Of a stretch of 17,145 nt of DNA, positions 14,048 to 17,145 are shown piece by piece. Every line of letters begins with the position of its first letter. The stretch's first letter is position 1. This DNA comes from Methylophilaceae bacterium UBA7525 (GTDB taxonomy: Bacteria > Pseudomonadota > Gammaproteobacteria > Burkholderiales > Methylophilaceae): the NCBI GenBank assembly GCA_002479405.1, contig DLMX01000065.1, positions 18,678 to 35,822 of the forward strand, written 5' to 3'. The position numbers were made by a program, and so were the translations under genes. The notes under the pieces are model-generated. The model was given only the letters and a program-made list of their open reading frames with translations, was not told the DNA's origin and did not search any database.

Positions 14048-15466
14048 TCACTCGCTTTGTTGAGAATTATATTTTTCAGATTTTTGTCTTGTCGTTTTAC
14101 CAGCAAAGTATTGCATCAACTGCAACATGGAAGAAGCCTTATCCCAGGTTTCTCGATATTCCTTTTGCATTTCCGAATCGGCGACAATACCGCCACCTGC
14201 CCAGAAACGTATTTCACCATGTGAATAAACCGCAGTGCGGATGGCGATATTGGTATCCATATTGCCATCAAAACCGATATAACCGATAGCCCCGCAATAG
14301 AGGCCGCGCCGGTGTGGTTCCAGTTCCTCGATGATCTGCATGGCTCGCAGTTTCGGCGCTCCGGTGATGGAACCACCAGGAAAGCAGCCGCGCAACAGAT
14401 CAACCGAGGTCTTATTGCCTGCCAAAGCGCCGGTCACGGTGCTGACCAGGTGATGCACGTTGGCAAAACTTTCCAGGGCAAACAGACGGTCAGCACGCAC
14501 GCTGCCGACTTCGCAGTTCTTGCTGATGTCGTTACGCAACAAATCGACAATCATCAGATTCTCTGCCCTGTCCTTCAGGCTCGTGGCAAGTTCTTCCGCG
14601 TTACGCCTGTCTACAGCTGCATCCCCGGCTCTGGGGCGCGTGCCTTTGATGGGCCGGGTCTCCACATGCCTGCCGTTGACCTGCAAAAAACGCTCCGGGG
14701 AAGCAGAAAGCACCTGACAATGCGGAAAACGCATATAAGCCATGAACGGTGCCGGGCTGATCTTTCGCAAATGCTGATAGGCAAACCAGCCATCGCCTTC
14801 GGCCCGTGCGCAAAAACGTTGCGCCAGATTGACCTGATAACAGTCGCCTTCCCTGATGTAGGCTTTGACGCGATCGAACCTGCCGGCATAGGTGGCTTCG
14901 TCCATGTTGGAAGATACAGGAGAGACCACATGGAAATCATCACTTTCTTTATCGGACGGAGATATTCCGGCAAACAATTCGCACAGTACATTCCAGTTGG
15001 CCTCAGTCGCGTGGTCAAGACCGAAAGACATGAGGTATGCCTGCTGTTCGCGATGATCGACGATCACGGCCCAGTCGTAGATACCGACACACATATCAGG
15101 AATGCTTTCAGCATCAAGCGCGATTTCAGGCAGTTTTTCCAGATATCGCCCCAGATCATAGCTGAAATAACCGACGGCGCCGCCGGCAAAGGGCCGCGCA
15201 GACTCCTGCTGCGGATAGGCCGAGAGTACCGACTTCAGCACACGAAAAGGGTCTTCCTCGACCCGCTTGTGTTGACCGTCCCTACTGACGGTCGTCACGC
15301 CCTGCTGCGTGACTATGGTAATGAAAGGCCGTCCGCAGATGATATCGTAGCGGCCATACTGCCCCATGGGCTGACCGCTATCAAGGAACACCGCCCAATC
15401 CTCGTGAGCAATCCTGGCAAACAATCCAGTACTATCAGGGTGGTAACTCAGTGATTGTTGCAGCAT
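14048..15466 (-). CDS. pabB: aminodeoxychorismate synthase component I
   Basis: PabB converts chorismate and ammonia from glutamine (via PabA) to 4-amino-4-deoxychorismate, the precursor of 4-aminobenzoate used for folate and H4MPT. With the start at 15466 the protein has 472 residues. The diagnostic lysine of aminodeoxychorismate synthases is present: PIKGTRPR, Lys274, where anthranilate synthase has PIAGT. DLLRNDISK and the signature GGSITGAPKLRAMQIIEELE also match. The open frame runs on to 15562 but would overlap the upstream gene by 92 nt and adds a sequence without family features. The ATG at 15464-15466 lies 4 nt after the upstream stop, has the right length, and is preferred. Placement in this operon suggests it supplies 4-aminobenzoate for methanopterin. 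No pabA or pabC is in the window. Confidence 0.92.
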   Translation of the reverse strand: MLQQSLSYHPDSTGLFARIAHEDWAVFLDSGQPMGQYGRYDIICGRPFITIVTQQGVTTVSRDGQHKRVEEDPFRVLKSVLSAYPQQESARPFAGGAVGYFSYDLGRYLEKLPEIALDAESIPDMCVGIYDWAVIVDHREQQAYLMSFGLDHATEANWNVLCELFAGISPSDKESDDFHVVSPVSSNMDEATYAGRFDRVKAYIREGDCYQVNLAQRFCARAEGDGWFAYQHLRKISPAPFMAYMRFPHCQVLSASPERFLQVNGRHVETRPIKGTRPRAGDAAVDRRNAEELATSLKDRAENLMIVDLLRNDISKNCEVGSVRADRLFALESFANVHHLVSTVTGALAGNKTSVDLLRGCFPGGSITGAPKLRAMQIIEELEPHRRGLYCGAIGYIGFDGNMDTNIAIRTAVYSHGEIRFWAGGGIVADSEMQKEYRETWDKASSMLQLMQYFAGKTTRQKSEKYNSQQSE

Positions 15467-15470
15467 ATTG

Positions 15471-16523
15471 TCAGTCACCACTTTCCGGCAACAGGCAACC
15501 GACAGCGTAGGCCGGGAAGCAGACGCCAGCCCAGTGACGCAATTCATCCGACCCCGCTGCAATCAGACTTTTCGCTTGCAAGCAATCGCGCTGCAACTGA
15601 ACTGCAAGCTCCTGCACCAGAAAACTGCCTGCACCTGCAGCAACCAGGGGGGCATCTGCCGCCAATTGCCCCCTTGCCAGCAGGCCGTTGACGGCTTCTT
15701 GCAGTTGCGCCAGTTGAGCCGCCCTGAAGGATTGCGCCAGCGCCACCCAATCAGCATCGCCCGCATCCTCATAATCATGCCCCAGCATGCGAGCCAGCCT
15801 CCGCATACTGGCTTCCACACTCTTTTCAGCTCCGTCTGCCGTTGTCGCCATATCCTCAGTTTCCATCAACTCGCCGGTGATTCTGTATATGTCTGCCGTG
15901 GTCGCAAAATGTTCAGCCGCAATGCGGTATTCATACCCGCGGAAATCGATCATCCGGATCAGCGCCATAATAGGCGTACGCACAACACCAGTGTATATCA
16001 GTTCATTATTACGCATGCGCTCGGCATCGCTGAATCCGCGGTTCCGTGGCCTGCCATCGCTCAGAATGATAAGATCGCCGGTCGTACTGCCAATATCGAT
16101 AAACAAGCCCTGTTCGAGATTGCGGGCAATCCAGCTGACACTGGCGTGCCAGTTGGCTGAAGCAATTCTGTCATAAAAGGCATCAACCTCAGGTAAGCGT
16201 ATAAAACCACTAGGGCCAGCGTAAAAAAGTGTCTCTTTACCCAGCTTTTCCGCCATGAGAGCAGCAATGGCTGTCACACCGTGATGCCGATTCCTGAAAA
16301 GATCGGCCAACTCCCCGGTCATGGTAACGGCATGATGGGCATCCGGCTGCTGCATCTCGACCAGAACCCGCTCGACTGCAATTGAAAGCTGTTCCATACC
16401 CTGCCAAAGTGGACAAGGCAGTTGGATGACTTGCAACACATGATGTCCTGCATCCAGCAGCACCGCTTTCAGATGCGCGCCACCGACATCCCATCCAATC
16501 CTGCGTTTTTCTTTTATTTTCAT
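15471..16523 (-). CDS. H4MPT-linked C1 pathway protein, MfnF-like (ASKHA fold)
   Basis: The 350 residues belong to the hydantoinase/oxoprolinase-like family found only with archaeal-type C1 genes. The N-terminal phosphate-binding motif is GWDVGGAHLKAV (9-20); VTMTGELADLF (66-76) is characteristic of the family; the second phosphate motif is FIDIGSTTGDLI (about 141-152); a Gly-rich AAGAGSFL is near 295-302. The archaeal member MfnF condenses the furan diphosphate with gamma-glutamyltyramine to form the ether core of methanofuran. Here the partner may contain tyrosine, as in bacterial methylofuran (established elsewhere, inferred here). The start ATG (16521-16523) has no clear Shine-Dalgarno in an A/T-rich 14-nt gap after the ATP-grasp gene, so translation is probably coupled. 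pabB follows after 4 nt. Confidence 0.85.
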   Translation of the reverse strand: MKIKEKRRIGWDVGGAHLKAVLLDAGHHVLQVIQLPCPLWQGMEQLSIAVERVLVEMQQPDAHHAVTMTGELADLFRNRHHGVTAIAALMAEKLGKETLFYAGPSGFIRLPEVDAFYDRIASANWHASVSWIARNLEQGLFIDIGSTTGDLIILSDGRPRNRGFSDAERMRNNELIYTGVVRTPIMALIRMIDFRGYEYRIAAEHFATTADIYRITGELMETEDMATTADGAEKSVEASMRRLARMLGHDYEDAGDADWVALAQSFRAAQLAQLQEAVNGLLARGQLAADAPLVAAGAGSFLVQELAVQLQRDCLQAKSLIAAGSDELRHWAGVCFPAYAVGCLLPESGD

Positions 16524-16537
16524 TAATTGGTTATTTT

Positions 16538-17145
16538 TTATAAAGTTATTTCTACTATATTTCTGGATATCTCCGGCAACTCGAAATGTTCCGGATCATG
16601 CACCATCATCAGCCGGATAACCTGGGCCGACACGTTTACACCAGTAGCTTGGCGCAAACCCACGTAAGAAGTCGTCAGTCGCGGGTTAACCTCCAGTACC
16701 TCCAGTGTCCTTGGATTGCCATCCATCACGATCAGGTCGACACCGACATAGCCCGCAAGCCCCGGCAATGCTCGCGCGACATTCTGCGCAAGCTGTTCGA
16801 ATGCCGCCCAGTACTCCAGCATGCCATTGATGACACTGCCCTGATAATGAAAACGGTTATCCTCACAATTGATGAGTTGACGATTACAACTCAAAAGCCA
16901 GGAATATCCATTGCGGCAGAGCATGCTGAGACTGCAGGCCATGCCATACCGCATAGGCTGCACCACATGAGTAGATTGCCTGTTCCGCCTGAGCCAATCA
17001 GACATCTCGTCAGGGTCACGCAATTGAATAGTGTCTTCACAACCGGCCCCATCATCCGGCTTGGCCACCCAGCTCTGCTCTTTGGCGTCGCGATCCTGCG
17101 CCAGCCATGCCCGGGCACTCCAGGCAGGAACACAAGATATACCTG
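16538..17145 (-). CDS. ATP-grasp ligase, MfnD-like, C-terminal part (5' end outside window)
   Basis: The frame is open to the right edge, so at least 202 residues are present and the N-terminus is missing. The GTG at 17066-17068 is internal: WVAKPDDGAGCEDT around it is the nucleotide-binding loop of ATP-grasp enzymes, and coding continues upstream. The catalytic end is clear, with GYVGVDLIVMDG, then LEVLEVNPRLTTSYVGLRQATG holding the Mg-binding Glu and Asn. Archaeal MfnD, an ATP-grasp enzyme, joins glutamate to tyramine in methanofuran synthesis. The neighbours make an equivalent step in bacterial methylofuran the best guess. It is the first gene of the operon visible here, 14 nt before the MfnF-like gene. 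Confidence is high for the fold and moderate for the reaction. Confidence 0.78.
   Translation of the reverse strand, partial: GISCVPAWSARAWLAQDRDAKEQSWVAKPDDGAGCEDTIQLRDPDEMSDWLRRNRQSTHVVQPMRYGMACSLSMLCRNGYSWLLSCNRQLINCEDNRFHYQGSVINGMLEYWAAFEQLAQNVARALPGLAGYVGVDLIVMDGNPRTLEVLEVNPRLTTSYVGLRQATGVNVSAQVIRLMMVHDPEHFELPEISRNIVEITL

Noticed and set aside
14312..15454. 380-codon open frame on the plus strand
   Set aside because: It lies entirely antisense to pabB, which has complete family motifs. The predicted protein shows no recognisable domain and is a frame shadow.
15467..15562. N-terminal extension of PabB to 15562
   Set aside because: It would overlap the MfnF-like gene by 92 nt and adds 32 residues without family character. 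The internal ATG gives the usual length and places the catalytic lysine at 274.
16524..16560. A/T-rich stretch as a promoter or terminator between the ATP-grasp and MfnF-like genes
   Set aside because: No stem precedes the T-rich part on the minus strand and no -35/-10 pair is visible; the 14-nt gap fits an operon junction.
17066..17068. GTG as start of the ATP-grasp gene
   Set aside because: It lies inside the nucleotide-binding motif and the frame stays open to the window edge, so the gene is truncated by the window.
1..17145. CRISPR arrays, insertion sequences or phage genes
   Set aside because: No spaced identical repeats, transposase or integrase frames, or paired terminal repeats were seen. 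tRNA genes here are intact or cut only by the window edge, with no att duplication found.

Overview
The window looks like chromosomal DNA of a methylotrophic betaproteobacterium, perhaps Methylophilaceae-like; this is inferred from gene content and order, and I cannot run a search. The evidence is the housekeeping block tRNA-Leu, tig, clpP, clpX, lon, hupB, tRNA-Val, tRNA-Asp, plus a block of archaeal-type C1-cofactor biosynthesis genes found in bacteria that oxidise formaldehyde with tetrahydromethanopterin (H4MPT).

Region 1 (1-6494, minus strand) is a protein quality-control and nucleoid block. It is read right to left: tRNA-Leu(TAG), trigger factor, ClpP, ClpX, Lon, HU, tRNA-Val(TAC) and the 5' end of tRNA-Asp. 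lon has its own very good sigma-32 type promoter and hupB a near-consensus sigma-70 promoter. tRNA-Leu ends only 27 nt before the tig start codon. Region 2 (6495-6965) is a short intergenic stretch and one small unrecognised helical protein on the plus strand.

Region 3 (6966-12934, plus strand) is a three-gene heavy-metal RND efflux operon: a lipoprotein outer-membrane factor, a short periplasmic adaptor and a CzcA/CusA-type pump. In front is an 11-bp-phased TTAAG direct repeat that looks like an OmpR-family response-regulator site. The adaptor-pump junction is unusual. It holds a perfect 16-bp hairpin over the adaptor stop codon, a second nested hairpin, and a 35-codon reading frame with a good Shine-Dalgarno whose stop overlaps the pump ATG. 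The pump carries an Asp/His-rich loop and lacks at least two of the copper-binding methionines of CusA, so divalent cations are a likelier substrate than Cu(I)/Ag(I).

Region 4 (13011-17145, minus strand, cut by the right edge) is a tight operon read right to left: an MfnD-like ATP-grasp ligase, an MfnF-like ASKHA-fold protein, PabB, an MfnE-like amino-acid-kinase-fold protein and a pterin-4a-carbinolamine dehydratase homologue. MfnD/E/F-like proteins point to the furan cofactor (methanofuran, or methylofuran in bacteria). PabB supplies 4-aminobenzoate for H4MPT. The dehydratase is plausibly a pterin-side enzyme. The operon therefore ties together the two cofactors that carry C1 units from formaldehyde to formate. 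Gene-free stretches are all shorter than 300 bases.
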